Shown here piece after piece: positions 43,508 through 52,201 of a DNA stretch of 64,000 bases. Position 1 is the first letter of the stretch, and each line of letters starts with the position of its first letter. Below the pieces are notes generated by a model. That model made no database searches. It was not told the origin of the DNA and was given only the letters and a program-made list of their open reading frames with translations. Made by a program: the position numbers and the translations under genes. This stretch comes from Chitinophaga eiseniae. GTDB taxonomy: Bacteria > Bacteroidota > Bacteroidia > Chitinophagales > Chitinophagaceae. The stretch is from contig NZ_JABAHZ010000001.1 of the NCBI RefSeq assembly GCF_012641265.1, positions 744,001 to 808,000 of the forward strand, in the 5' to 3' direction.

Positions 43508-45988
43508 ATGTTTATAAGACGTTCTACCGCTTTGGTTATCATTTTATTAGCAGCTATCGGTTTACCCGCTATGGCACAGCCATCTCCGGCATGGAATGCT
43601 GCTGATATCAGACTGCAATTGAAAAAACTCGATACGCTGGGAAGCGTATTATACGTAGCCGCCCATCCCGACGACGAAAACACCCGGCTGTTGGGCTACC
43701 TGGCCAAGGAAAAGCTGTACAGAACGGGATACTTGTCGCTCACCCGTGGCGATGGCGGACAAAATCTCGTAGGCAATGAACAATCCGAATTGCTTGGATT
43801 GATTCGTACGCAGGAATTGCTGGCCGCCCGCCGCATCGATGGGGCAGAACAGTTCTTTACCCGTGCCCAGGACTTCGGGTTCTCTAAAAATCCACAGGAA
43901 ACATTTACCATATGGGATCGTGAAAAGATTTTAGGAGATGTAGTATACATGATCCGCAAATTTCAACCAGACGTGATCATCTGTCGTTTTCCGGCGGATA
44001 GTCGCGCCGGGCATGGGCACCATACCGCCTCCGCCATGCTGGCGGCAGAAGCATTTACTGCTGCCGCTGATCCCAAACGATACCCTGAACAGCTGAAGCT
44101 TGTAAAACCCTGGCAGGCCAAACGCATCCTGTGGAATACCTTCAGCTTTGGCAGCATCAATACTACAGCCGATGACCAGTTTAAAATAGATGTAGGCGCC
44201 TTTAATCCATTACTGGGTAAGGGATTTGGAGAGATTGCCGCGGAAAGTCGCTCCCAGCACAAAAGTCAGGGCTTCGGGGTACCGGCTTCCAGGGGGAGCT
44301 CACTGGAATATTTCCTGACCATCAAAGGCAATACGCCGAAAAAAGATTTACTCGACGATGTCAATACCAGCTGGTCAAGGGTAGCAGGTGGCGAAAAAGT
44401 AGGACGCCTGGTAGATGCCGCACTCGCCGCGTATAATATGGATGATCCGTCTGCTTCCGTTCCGGCTTTGCTGGAAATACACCGGGCCATTCAGGCCTTG
44501 CCCGATGGCTACTGGCGTAATCTGAAACTTGCAGAAACAGAGCAACTCATCTACGCCTGTGCCGGTCTCTGGGCAGAAGCCTATAGTACTTCTCCTACCG
44601 TAGTACCCGGAACCAATATGGAAGCCACTGTACAGCTGATCAATCGCGGAAACGTGAAGGTAACCCTGGAGCAGATCGACCTTCCGGGAAAGCCCAATGC
44701 CGCCGGGCAGCAGGAACTGGCCTATAATAAGTTTACCAGCATTTCGCAAACCCTGGCAGTACCTGCCAGCACCCCGGAGTCACAGCCCTATTGGCTGGCA
44801 GCAGCACACCGGGTAGGCATGTATGTTATAAATGATCCTTTACTGGTGGGTAACCCGGAAAATATTCCACCACTGCAGGCTAAGATCCGGTTCCGCATTG
44901 GCGACCAGGAATTCAACATTGCCCGTCCCCTGCAATATAAATATACGGACCCTGTAAAAGGAGAGATATACCAGCCGCTGGTGATCGCGCCACCAGTGGT
45001 AGCAGATCTGAACAGCCAGGTATATATCTTTACAGATACCAAACCGCAGGCGGTACCGGTGAAAATTAAGGCCATGGCCGACCAGGCACAGGGAACGGTG
45101 AAACTGCAATTGCCCGCCGGCTTTGTTGCTACCGAAAGCAGCCTGCCTTTTAACCTGGCGCAGAAAGGCGATGAGGTAGAGGTGCGGTTTAACATCCACC
45201 CGGTAAAGAATATTACCGATAACCATGCAGATACTTTTACGGTAGTGATGCAAACTAACGGAAAGGAATACACGCAGAGTTTACAGCAGATCCGCTATGA
45301 TCATATCCCGCTCATTACCTTATTCCCACCGGCTGCAGCCAGGTTGGTATCCGTGAACCTGAAACATAACGGCAACCGCCTGGGATATATTCCCGGCGCC
45401 GGCGATATGGTAGCTGCTTCACTGCGCCAGGTAGGCTATGATGTGACGGAGCTGACCGAAAAGGACATCATGAGCGGTAACCTGCAACAATACGATGCCA
45501 TCATTGCCGGGGTACGCGCCTATAACGTGAACGCACGTATGAAATACTGGCAGCCCAGGTTGATGGACTATGTAAACAATGGCGGTAAACTCATTGTGCA
45601 GTACAACGTAAACAGCCCCCTGGTGACCAACAACCTCGGGCCATATCCGTTCAGCCTTTCCCGCGACCGGGTAACAGATGAAAACGCGGAAGTGGATTTC
45701 ATCAATCCAAAAGATCCGGTATTTCATTATCCCAATGAAATTACAGCGGCTGATTTCAACGGCTGGGTACAGGAGCGGGGATTATACTATACTGCTAATG
45801 CCGATAAAGCTTACGATAAACTCTTTACCATGCATGACCAGGGAGAATCGCCACTGGATGGTTCTACGCTGGTAACGCATTATGGTAAAGGTGTTTATGT
45901 GTATACAGGGCTGTCATTTTTCCGGCAGCTGCCGGCAGGCGTACCAGGTGCGTATCGCCTGTTTGTAAACCTGATTTCTGTTAAATAG
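43508..45988 (+). CDS. Secreted PIG-L/LmbE deacetylase with C-terminal amidotransferase-like domain
   Basis: 826 aa, signal peptide (IRRSTALVIILLAAIGLPAMAQ). N-terminal PIG-L deacetylase: zinc site AAHPDDEN at about 53-60 and HGHHTAS near 185. PIG-L enzymes remove acetyl from N-acetyl sugars. A middle region about 370-590 is beta-sandwich-like. The last about 220 residues resemble a class I glutamine-amidotransferase/ThuA-like fold (GYDVTELTEKDI, YDAIIAGVRAYNV, YVNNGGKLIVQYN) but without a visible catalytic Cys. Own promoter after a terminator; followed by small membrane genes and a symporter. Confidence 0.87.
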   Translation: MFIRRSTALVIILLAAIGLPAMAQPSPAWNAADIRLQLKKLDTLGSVLYVAAHPDDENTRLLGYLAKEKLYRTGYLSLTRGDGGQNLVGNEQSELLGLIRTQELLAARRIDGAEQFFTRAQDFGFSKNPQETFTIWDREKILGDVVYMIRKFQPDVIICRFPADSRAGHGHHTASAMLAAEAFTAAADPKRYPEQLKLVKPWQAKRILWNTFSFGSINTTADDQFKIDVGAFNPLLGKGFGEIAAESRSQHKSQGFGVPASRGSSLEYFLTIKGNTPKKDLLDDVNTSWSRVAGGEKVGRLVDAALAAYNMDDPSASVPALLEIHRAIQALPDGYWRNLKLAETEQLIYACAGLWAEAYSTSPTVVPGTNMEATVQLINRGNVKVTLEQIDLPGKPNAAGQQELAYNKFTSISQTLAVPASTPESQPYWLAAAHRVGMYVINDPLLVGNPENIPPLQAKIRFRIGDQEFNIARPLQYKYTDPVKGEIYQPLVIAPPVVADLNSQVYIFTDTKPQAVPVKIKAMADQAQGTVKLQLPAGFVATESSLPFNLAQKGDEVEVRFNIHPVKNITDNHADTFTVVMQTNGKEYTQSLQQIRYDHIPLITLFPPAAARLVSVNLKHNGNRLGYIPGAGDMVAASLRQVGYDVTELTEKDIMSGNLQQYDAIIAGVRAYNVNARMKYWQPRLMDYVNNGGKLIVQYNVNSPLVTNNLGPYPFSLSRDRVTDENAEVDFINPKDPVFHYPNEITAADFNGWVQERGLYYTANADKAYDKLFTMHDQGESPLDGSTLVTHYGKGVYVYTGLSFFRQLPAGVPGAYRLFVNLISVK

Positions 45989-46001
45989 GGATTGAACGAA
46001 A

Positions 46002-46178
46002 ATGAGTAAGAAACACGAACAGAACCGCCCCCGGCTAAGAATAGCTGCCGGCTTTTGTATTATCCTGGGGTTGCTGATAGGATTCAGTATCAAGCGCGTG
46101 CAGGTGGGATTGATTATAGGAATTGCGCTGGGCCTCTTATCAGGAAGTATGTGGAGTAAAAGTAATTCAAACGATTAA
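46002..46178 (+). CDS. 58-aa two-TM membrane protein
   Basis: Read directly from sequence: ATG 46002 to TAA 46176-46178. Basic N-terminus (SKKHEQNRPRLR) then two hydrophobic helices (IAAGFCIILGLLIGF and VGLIIGIALGLLSG) with SIKR between and a hydrophilic tail. Starts 13 nt after PIG-L and ends 1 nt before the next gene, so clearly part of the operon. No family recognised. Confidence 0.7.
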   Translation: MSKKHEQNRPRLRIAAGFCIILGLLIGFSIKRVQVGLIIGIALGLLSGSMWSKSNSND

Positions 46179-46179
46179 T

Positions 46180-46311
46180 ATGGCGTTGGATCAACAGCCG
46201 GAAGAGAAACCACCTTTATTCCCCACATGGAGATACTGGTATGCATTGGTAATAGCCTGGTTGCTGTTACTGATAGTGCTCTTCTACTTATTCACCAAAA
46301 CATTTTCATGA
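46180..46311 (+). CDS. 43-aa single-TM protein, coupled to the symporter
   Basis: MALDQQPEEKPPLFPTWRYW then a membrane helix (YALVIAWLLLLIVLFYLF) and TKTFS. Its TGA overlaps the symporter ATG (ATGA), so translation is coupled. Several SSS transporters have a small membrane partner encoded just upstream (YhdT with PanF, YjcH with ActP); this may be an analogous accessory subunit. Confidence 0.72.
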   Translation: MALDQQPEEKPPLFPTWRYWYALVIAWLLLLIVLFYLFTKTFS

Positions 46312-47996
46312 GCCCTTTAGATTGGATGGTACTTATCGGTACGCTCACCACTATTATTCTGTACGGTGTCTGGAAAAGCCGCGGCCAGCAAAACCTGGAT
46401 AGCTATTTCCTGGACAACCAATCTATGCCCTGGTATATCATCCTGTTGTCTATTATCGGTACCCAGGCCAGCGCCATCACCTTTATTTCAGCACCCGGTC
46501 AGGCCTATACTGACGGGATGCGTTTCGTTCAGTATTACTTCGGTCTGCCATTGGCCATGGTGGTACTTTGTATCACTTTTGTCCCCATTTTTCACAAACT
46601 TAAAGTATACACCGCCTACGAATACCTGGAGCAGCGGTTTGATCTTAAAACGCGTACACTGGCGTCTATGCTGTTTTTGATCCAACGTGGACTCTCTACC
46701 GGTATCAGTATCTGCGCGCCGTCTATTATATTGTCGTCACTACTGGGATGGAACCTATACTGGACCAATATGATCATGGGCGGATTGCTCATCATCTACA
46801 CCGTAGTAGGCGGTACCCGTGCAGTAGCCTATACACAAACGTTTCAGCTCATCATCATTTTCAGCGGCATGTTTCTCGCAGGATGGATGGTCGTGCACTT
46901 ATTGCCTCCGGATGTAGGGTTTAAACAGGCCTTGCAGGTATCCGGTAAGATGGATAAGCTGAATGTGATCGTAACGAAGTTCGACTGGAAAGACAAATAC
47001 AATATCTGGAGTGGTATCATCGGTGGCTTTTTCCTGGCCCTATCTTATTTTGGAACAGACCAGTCACAGGTAGGCCGCTACCTGACGGCTAAATCGGTGA
47101 AGGAAAGTCGCCTGGGTCTGTTGATGAATGGCCTGGTGAAAGTACCCATGCAATTCCTGATCCTGCTGATAGGAGCCATGGTATTTGTATTTTACCTGTA
47201 TTTCAGGGCGCCTATTTTCTTCAATGAAGCCCAGCTGGCCAGGGCGCATAAAACAGAACAGGGACCTGCGTTATTGAAATTGGAAGATCAATACACCGAA
47301 TTAGGTAAAGTAAAACAACAGCAGGTAAAACAACTCGCCGCTGCCCTGGAAGCGGATAACAATGCGCAAGCTGACATCGCAAAAAAAGAGTTACAGCAAA
47401 CAGACATCAGGTCGGCCGCCATCAGAACGGAAGCCTTGTCGCTCATCAAAGCATCAGATCCTACGGCCGACACCGGTGACACCAATTATATTTTCCTGCA
47501 TTTCGTCGTGAATAGTTTGCCCAAAGGCCTGGTGGGCTTGCTGATTGCCATTATTTTCCTGGCCGCCTGGGGAAGTATTGCGGCTGCATTGAATTCGCTG
47601 GCCTCTACTACGGTGGTAGATGTATACCAGCGCCTGTATAACGCCAATGCATCACCCGGTCATTATCTCATGATTTCCCGGCTCTGGACATTGATCTGGG
47701 GAATTTTTTGTATCGTGGTGGCGCAGTTTGCCGGTAGCCTGGGTAGTCTCATTGAGGTGGTAAACGTGTTGGGGTCGTGGTTCTACGGGGTTACGCTGGG
47801 AATTTTCCTGGTAGCCTTTTACCTGAAAAAGGTGGGAGGGACGGCCACCTTCTGGGCAGCCATCATTGCTGAAATCGTAGTACTGGTAGTGTATTGGATC
47901 GGCGCCGTATCCTTCCTATGGCTCAACGCCATTGGTTGTTTGCTGGTATTATTACTGGCGTGGGTATTTCACCAGTTTTTTGAGCAGAAAGCATAA
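46308..47996 (+). CDS. Sodium:solute symporter (SSS family)
   Basis: 562 aa, about 13 membrane helices, LeuT-like SSS fold (IGTQASAITFISAPGQAY; TVVGGTRAVAYTQ). A hydrophilic, Lys/Gln/Glu-rich insertion covers about residues 310-388 between helices, likely helical. Substrate unknown; pairing with PIG-L suggests uptake of a deacetylated amino sugar or related product (inference). The last four codons and stop lie in palindrome element B. ATG 46308 is chosen by the ATGA overlap. Confidence 0.92.
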   Translation: MSPLDWMVLIGTLTTIILYGVWKSRGQQNLDSYFLDNQSMPWYIILLSIIGTQASAITFISAPGQAYTDGMRFVQYYFGLPLAMVVLCITFVPIFHKLKVYTAYEYLEQRFDLKTRTLASMLFLIQRGLSTGISICAPSIILSSLLGWNLYWTNMIMGGLLIIYTVVGGTRAVAYTQTFQLIIIFSGMFLAGWMVVHLLPPDVGFKQALQVSGKMDKLNVIVTKFDWKDKYNIWSGIIGGFFLALSYFGTDQSQVGRYLTAKSVKESRLGLLMNGLVKVPMQFLILLIGAMVFVFYLYFRAPIFFNEAQLARAHKTEQGPALLKLEDQYTELGKVKQQQVKQLAAALEADNNAQADIAKKELQQTDIRSAAIRTEALSLIKASDPTADTGDTNYIFLHFVVNSLPKGLVGLLIAIIFLAAWGSIAAALNSLASTTVVDVYQRLYNANASPGHYLMISRLWTLIWGIFCIVVAQFAGSLGSLIEVVNVLGSWFYGVTLGIFLVAFYLKKVGGTATFWAAIIAEIVVLVVYWIGAVSFLWLNAIGCLLVLLLAWVFHQFFEQKA

Positions 47997-48101
47997 AGCT
48001 TAAAGCAGAAAGCTATTGTGGAGAAGACTTTAGCGAATATTAAATATTCGCATAATCATCCTCCACAATAGCTTTCTGCTTTAAGCTTTCTGCTTTCTGC
48101 T
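47983..48101. repeat. Long palindromic element B (41-bp arms)
   Basis: Arms 47983-48023 and 48061-48101 pair with one mismatch; loop contains the perfect palindrome GCGAATATT-A-AATATTCGC. It fills the whole gap between the convergent symporter and DUF2911 genes and reaches into both stop codons. Same family as element A (17764-17882). Confidence 0.92.
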
Positions 48102-48949
48102 TATTTCAAGGTTGCCAGTAACTTTTTATTCAGCGTTACATAGTCATCGTTTTTAGCGGCAGTGGCCAGTTCGATAGACTTCTGTGCAGCTTCTTTCGCT
48201 ACTGCTACTTTTTTAGCTTTTGCGTTGATGCGTGCTTTTTGGTACCAAACCCAGAAAGCTTCAGGGCTTTGAGCAGCGGCGGCATCAATCCATTCTACTG
48301 CCTTGTTGAGGTCTTTACCGGTTTCGAAGTAGTACACGGCTGCCTGGAAATAAGGCTTCTTGTCACCCTTCATGGCTTCTTCGATCTGGCTGGTGATTTT
48401 ACCATCGATATCGGCTTTAATGACTACTGGTACTTTGGTTTTATCCCAGCTGAGGGCAAGGATAACGCTATTGGAACGTACGTTCTCAAACTCGATGGTA
48501 AAGTTTTCCTGCGAAAAAGGCATTGCAACAGGCGATACTTTCACGCGGGCGATATCGTTTTCAGGCTTGTAGGCCGCAGGGCTGGTAACGTCCAGGCTGC
48601 TGGTCAGGATTACGGTCCAGGATTTAGCACCCGGGATAGATAATAAACCGTATTTACCCGCTTTAACAGGTATACCGCCGAAGGTGATGTCTTCTCCAAA
48701 AGTAATGGTGGTAGCACTGTTGGCGCCGGTTCTCCATACTTTGTCGTATGGAACCAGGTCGCCCATGATCACACGGCCATTCTTCTGTGGACGGGAGTAG
48801 CTCAGCTCTATATTAGATAAGGCAAAGTCCTGTTTGATAGTCTGAGTAGGACTTGGCGCAGGCATCTTAATGCCCTGGGCGAGGGTGGTGCCCGCATACA
48901 GCAAAAGCATGGCACCAGCTGTTGCGGCGAAGGTTCTGATAGTTCTCAT
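48101..48949 (-). CDS. DUF2911 protein, exported
   Basis: 282 aa with signal peptide. DUF2911 landmarks SPTQTIKQDFALSNIELSYSRP at the start, YDKVWRTGANSATTITFGEDI, GKYGLLSIPG and FTIEFENV; the C-terminal third is helical TPR-like (AVEWIDAAAAQSPEAFWVWYQKAR). Function unknown. Lies 21 nt after the response regulator gene and may be co-transcribed with it. Confidence 0.9.
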   Translation of the reverse strand: MRTIRTFAATAGAMLLLYAGTTLAQGIKMPAPSPTQTIKQDFALSNIELSYSRPQKNGRVIMGDLVPYDKVWRTGANSATTITFGEDITFGGIPVKAGKYGLLSIPGAKSWTVILTSSLDVTSPAAYKPENDIARVKVSPVAMPFSQENFTIEFENVRSNSVILALSWDKTKVPVVIKADIDGKITSQIEEAMKGDKKPYFQAAVYYFETGKDLNKAVEWIDAAAAQSPEAFWVWYQKARINAKAKKVAVAKEAAQKSIELATAAKNDDYVTLNKKLLATLK

Positions 48950-48970
48950 ATTTAGGTGGGTATTTAAATG

Positions 48971-49627
48971 CTATTCGATAATCCCATTGCGGAATGCGTA
49001 CAGTACCAGTCCAACGCTGTTTTTAACGTTGATCTTTTCCAGTAACTTCTGGCGGATACCTTCAACGGTGCGGGGACTCAGGAAAATCTGTTCAGAGATT
49101 TCCTGGGTAGTCAGTTCATTACAAATCAGCTTCAGTACTTCTTGCTCCCGGTCGTTGAGTTGTATTTCGTTTTTAAGTGTCGGCTTAAATTGTTGCTTGT
49201 TTTTATGTAATACCTTTTTCAGCAGGGCCAGGTTTACATTTTCATTGAAGTAAAATCCTTTTTCGAAAGTAGTACAGATGGCTTCGTAGATCTCTTCAGG
49301 TTCCGCATTTTTCAGTAAGTAGGCATTGGCGCCGTTTTCTACCAGATGGACAATAAAGTTGTCGTCTTCATACATGGTGAGTATGATGACTTTTACATCC
49401 GGGTATTTTTCCTTTACCTTGATAGTGGCTTCAATGCCATCCATATTGGGCATTTTCAGGTCCATCAGTATAACATCCGGCTGTTGTGTTTCCATGGTCT
49501 GCAACAAATGCAGTCCATCATCCGCCTCGAAAATAAAGCGGATATTTTCGTAAGGAATCAGTGTGTTGATGACTCCACTGCGGAAGATTTTATGATCATC
49601 CGCAATGGCCACTTTTATGTGTGCCAT
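48971..49627 (-). CDS. Response regulator, NarL/LuxR type
   Basis: 218 aa. Receiver domain with acidic pair Asp10/Asp11 and phosphorylation site Asp56 (VILMDLKMP), then a LuxR-type helix-turn-helix at about 150-210 (REQEVLKLICNELTTQEISEQIFLSPRTVEGIRQ). Partner of the kinase encoded 116 nt upstream. NarL-type regulators bind short inverted repeats, and a candidate lies upstream at 51825 and 51985. Confidence 0.95.
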   Translation of the reverse strand: MAHIKVAIADDHKIFRSGVINTLIPYENIRFIFEADDGLHLLQTMETQQPDVILMDLKMPNMDGIEATIKVKEKYPDVKVIILTMYEDDNFIVHLVENGANAYLLKNAEPEEIYEAICTTFEKGFYFNENVNLALLKKVLHKNKQQFKPTLKNEIQLNDREQEVLKLICNELTTQEISEQIFLSPRTVEGIRQKLLEKINVKNSVGLVLYAFRNGIIE

Positions 49628-49743
49628 AGGTGGACAGTTAGAAGATTTGCTATTATTTTATTGTGAATAAATTACTATTAGTCATGCTATTATACGGGTT
49701 TAACACAACCGGATGGCAATTTAATAATAAAACAAGATAAGTA

Positions 49744-50553
49744 TCAACTATTCTGTGAGGATGACTGGTAATTCTCTACACTAATCGACGCAATTGTACC
49801 TTGTGGTGTTCCGGCTGTGAAGGTAATATTTCCGCCGATAATATTGAGGCGGCTCTCAATATTTTTAAGGCCCAGGCTACCTGTTTTCTTACGGGCATCC
49901 CCCAACGTAGTGAGGAGGGCGCCATTACCATTGTCTGCTACATCTATCGTGAGCAGGGACGGGGTGGTTTGGTAACTGATTTTTATTTCAGTAGCGCCGG
50001 CGTGTTTCAGAATGTTGTTAATCAGTTCCTGTACTACGCGGTATACATTCAGGGCTTTTTCCCGGTCTACCGTTTGCCCGCTACCGGCGGCATTGAAACT
50101 GATCTTTACCTGTTTGTTTTTATTCATCAGGTTACAGAAAGAATCGAGTGCATGGGCTAAACCAAGGTTTTCCAGTGCCTGGGGATGGAGGCTTTGAGAG
50201 ATGAATCGCAGTTGCTGTATAATGGTATCTGTAAATTCTTTGGTTTCTTTAAGCCGCTCTGTTTCGCCGTTACCTGTCTTCAGCAGGGCCTGCAGGCCAC
50301 CGATATTTAATTTTAACACCGACAGTTGTGCGCCTACCTCGTCATGCAGATCTTCCGCAATGCGCTTACGTTCCTGCTCCTGGCCCTGTAAAACAGCTAC
50401 GAGACGTTCCCGCTGGAGTTGCAGGTCTTTATCGCGGATCAGCAGCTTGTGCTGGATAACCTGCTTCTGCTGTAACATCACTAAAATGATCACAATAACA
50501 CCAAGCATTAACATTACTGTAGTTCCAATTACAATAATATCAACTGTCTGCAT
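49744..50553 (-). CDS. Sensor histidine kinase, HisKA_3 type
   Basis: 269 aa. One N-terminal membrane helix (about 5-27), coiled-coil segment, phospho-acceptor His70 in AEDLHDEVGAQ, HATPase N-box ELINNILKHAGA, and G-boxes DNGNGA and GLGLKNIESRL-like sequence (GSLGLKNI). It has almost no extracytoplasmic domain, so sensing probably comes from the 7-TM protein whose gene overlaps it by 14 nt. Confidence 0.93.
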   Translation of the reverse strand: MQTVDIIVIGTTVMLMLGVIVIILVMLQQKQVIQHKLLIRDKDLQLQRERLVAVLQGQEQERKRIAEDLHDEVGAQLSVLKLNIGGLQALLKTGNGETERLKETKEFTDTIIQQLRFISQSLHPQALENLGLAHALDSFCNLMNKNKQVKISFNAAGSGQTVDREKALNVYRVVQELINNILKHAGATEIKISYQTTPSLLTIDVADNGNGALLTTLGDARKKTGSLGLKNIESRLNIIGGNITFTAGTPQGTIASISVENYQSSSQNS

Positions 50554-51226
50554 ATCTCAATTTTTTAAGTTTTGAGAGCCCAATATACAGCAGAATCATA
50601 GAAACTATGCCAACGAAATTATTGATGGTCAGAATCCCGGAAATCACTTTTCCCCTGGGATCAGGCCTGAACACCTGTTGCAGTACATTATAACTGATAT
50701 TAAACAGGAATACTGTACAGTAAAAGAGAAAGATCCCTGAATTGTACCAGAAGGAGGGCATGGTGTCAATATAGATCGATTTTTCTATCAGCTCTTTGTC
50801 GTTCAACATCTGCCAGAAAAATATAACCCCGTATATGAGAATGACAATCGATTTGATACCGGCAGAGATAGAGTTGTAGTGATAGAATCCTTCAATCACA
50901 AAGATGTCGAGGCCAAAAACAAGGGCAACAACGATGGGCATAAACAGGATCACCCGTTTAATCACCTTGTTTTTAATGCAACTAAGGTAAACCAGGGAAA
51001 TAATAACAAACTGAACGAGGTTCATGAAATTAAAGAACCACATGTTATTGTGGAACAGGTATCCGATAACATCGGAACCAACAGCGAAAACAATGCTGCT
51101 AACGATATAATAAAATATCCAGAGGGAAGGGCGGTCAAACAGTTTATAGTTTAGGATGAAGGGGATCAGAATAAGCAATTCGATCCCCATCATGGCGTAA
51201 TAACTGTACCAGAATAATTTATCCAC
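50540..51226 (-). CDS. Seven-TM membrane protein, putative sensor partner of the kinase
   Basis: 228 aa, seven predicted hydrophobic helices (e.g. MGIELLILIPFILNY, IFYYIVSSIVFAVGSDVI, VVALVFGLDIFVI, SGIFLFYCTVFLF, VGIVSMILLYIGL). No known domain recognised. It overlaps the kinase start by 14 nt, so the pair is translated together; a split sensor (7-TM input, soluble-like kinase) is inferred. Confidence 0.75.
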   Translation of the reverse strand: MDKLFWYSYYAMMGIELLILIPFILNYKLFDRPSLWIFYYIVSSIVFAVGSDVIGYLFHNNMWFFNFMNLVQFVIISLVYLSCIKNKVIKRVILFMPIVVALVFGLDIFVIEGFYHYNSISAGIKSIVILIYGVIFFWQMLNDKELIEKSIYIDTMPSFWYNSGIFLFYCTVFLFNISYNVLQQVFRPDPRGKVISGILTINNFVGIVSMILLYIGLSKLKKLRYADS

Positions 51227-51241
51227 GAGATTCCTTTATAG

Positions 51242-51652
51242 TTAAGGTTTTGTACCGGAACAATATTGTGGGCATGGTACACCCTGATCCAGGATAACAG
51301 GAGGTGTATCTTTGGCAACAATGCCGGAAGCCTGGGCAGCGGCCATTTCTGCAGCGGATTTAGGAAGGATATCGTTACCGTTTTCGTCTACGGCTACCAG
51401 GATCATCTTCCTTTCCCGCTGACTATCGCCATTTAACTTGATACCATAATAAATTCTCAGTGCAACAGCACCTGGCTGGTCCAGCAATTCCAGCACTTTG
51501 TCTTTACCAAAGCACATTGCCTTTACATGACTGTCGAAAGACTTCTGATTCGCGTGATCGTCATCATGATTTTTTGTTAACTCCAACATTTCTTCTAAAG
51601 AAATGAACCCGCCCGCGTCTGACGGAATGGGTCTGTTAGGTAGGTTGCTCAT
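51242..51652 (-). CDS. Small soluble protein of unknown function (136 aa), first gene of the kinase operon
   Basis: No signal or membrane segment. N-terminus Pro/Gly-rich then a helical part (SLEEMLELTKNHDDDHANQ), a middle beta part (VALRIYYGIKLNGDSQRERKMILVAVDENGND) and a C-terminal CPQYC motif with two Cys. No family recognised. 15 nt before the 7-TM gene and just behind a minus-strand promoter box, so it leads the operon. Confidence 0.75.
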   Translation of the reverse strand: MSNLPNRPIPSDAGGFISLEEMLELTKNHDDDHANQKSFDSHVKAMCFGKDKVLELLDQPGAVALRIYYGIKLNGDSQRERKMILVAVDENGNDILPKSAAEMAAAQASGIVAKDTPPVILDQGVPCPQYCSGTKP

Positions 51653-52201
51653 ATAGGGGAAGTTTTAGTTTGCGTCAAAAATATCATAATTTCTTACATA
51701 ATCAACGGGGGAATTACACAGGTAAGTAAGCTGTTTTGTCTTGCGTAGTGTTCTCAAATGCTTTGTGGGTACATGTTTTGGCTTATTTGGGGAGATGGGA
51801 AAATCAGTAGCCGTCTCCATAGAATACGTACTTATACGCATGCCTTTCCAGGTGTTGAAGGTGTATTCCAATGGCAAATACCTGATTCCGTTCACTTGCT
51901 TCGGCTGGGACATACCCGGCACGTTTTATCATGTGAACTGCCTGCATACCGGCAGCAGGCTGTTACGTGGTTCTTATCAGGATCTGCGTACTTATACGTA
52001 ATCCTTTTTTTCAGTTGTTCAACGCTTGACTGCTCTGATAAACTTCACAATCTTTGTAACATCAACCGCTTAAGTATCAGTTGTATTTAGAAAATACCTC
52101 CGTGTATTTGGGCCTTTCTACCTTGTTTGATTAGTATATGCAGAAACAGTTCATCAGGTGATGCTCGTTAACCCCTTTTGTTTCTTAAAAAAAATAAAAT
52201 T
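51653..52201. promoter_or_regulatory. Divergent regulatory region with twin palindromes
   Basis: About 550 bp without a convincing gene. Contains TACGTACTTATACGCA (51825-51840) and TGCGTACTTATACGTA (51985-52000), two near-copies of the dyad TGCGTA-CTTA-TACGCA exactly 160 bp apart. It also holds a GTATTT/AAATAC dyad near 52082-52096 and a minus-strand -7 box TATTTTTG at 51676-51683 for the kinase operon. An 85-codon frame (51665-51922, minus) overlaps these sites and looks spurious. Confidence 0.55.
51676..51683 (-). promoter_or_regulatory. -7 box (TATTTTTG, minus) for the kinase operon
   Basis: Perfect TAnnTTTG on the minus strand, about 23 nt before ATG 51652. Confidence 0.5.

Noticed and set aside
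51665..51922. 85-codon minus-strand frame upstream of the kinase operon
   Set aside because: It overlaps a perfect -7 box and a palindrome; composition unlike a protein.
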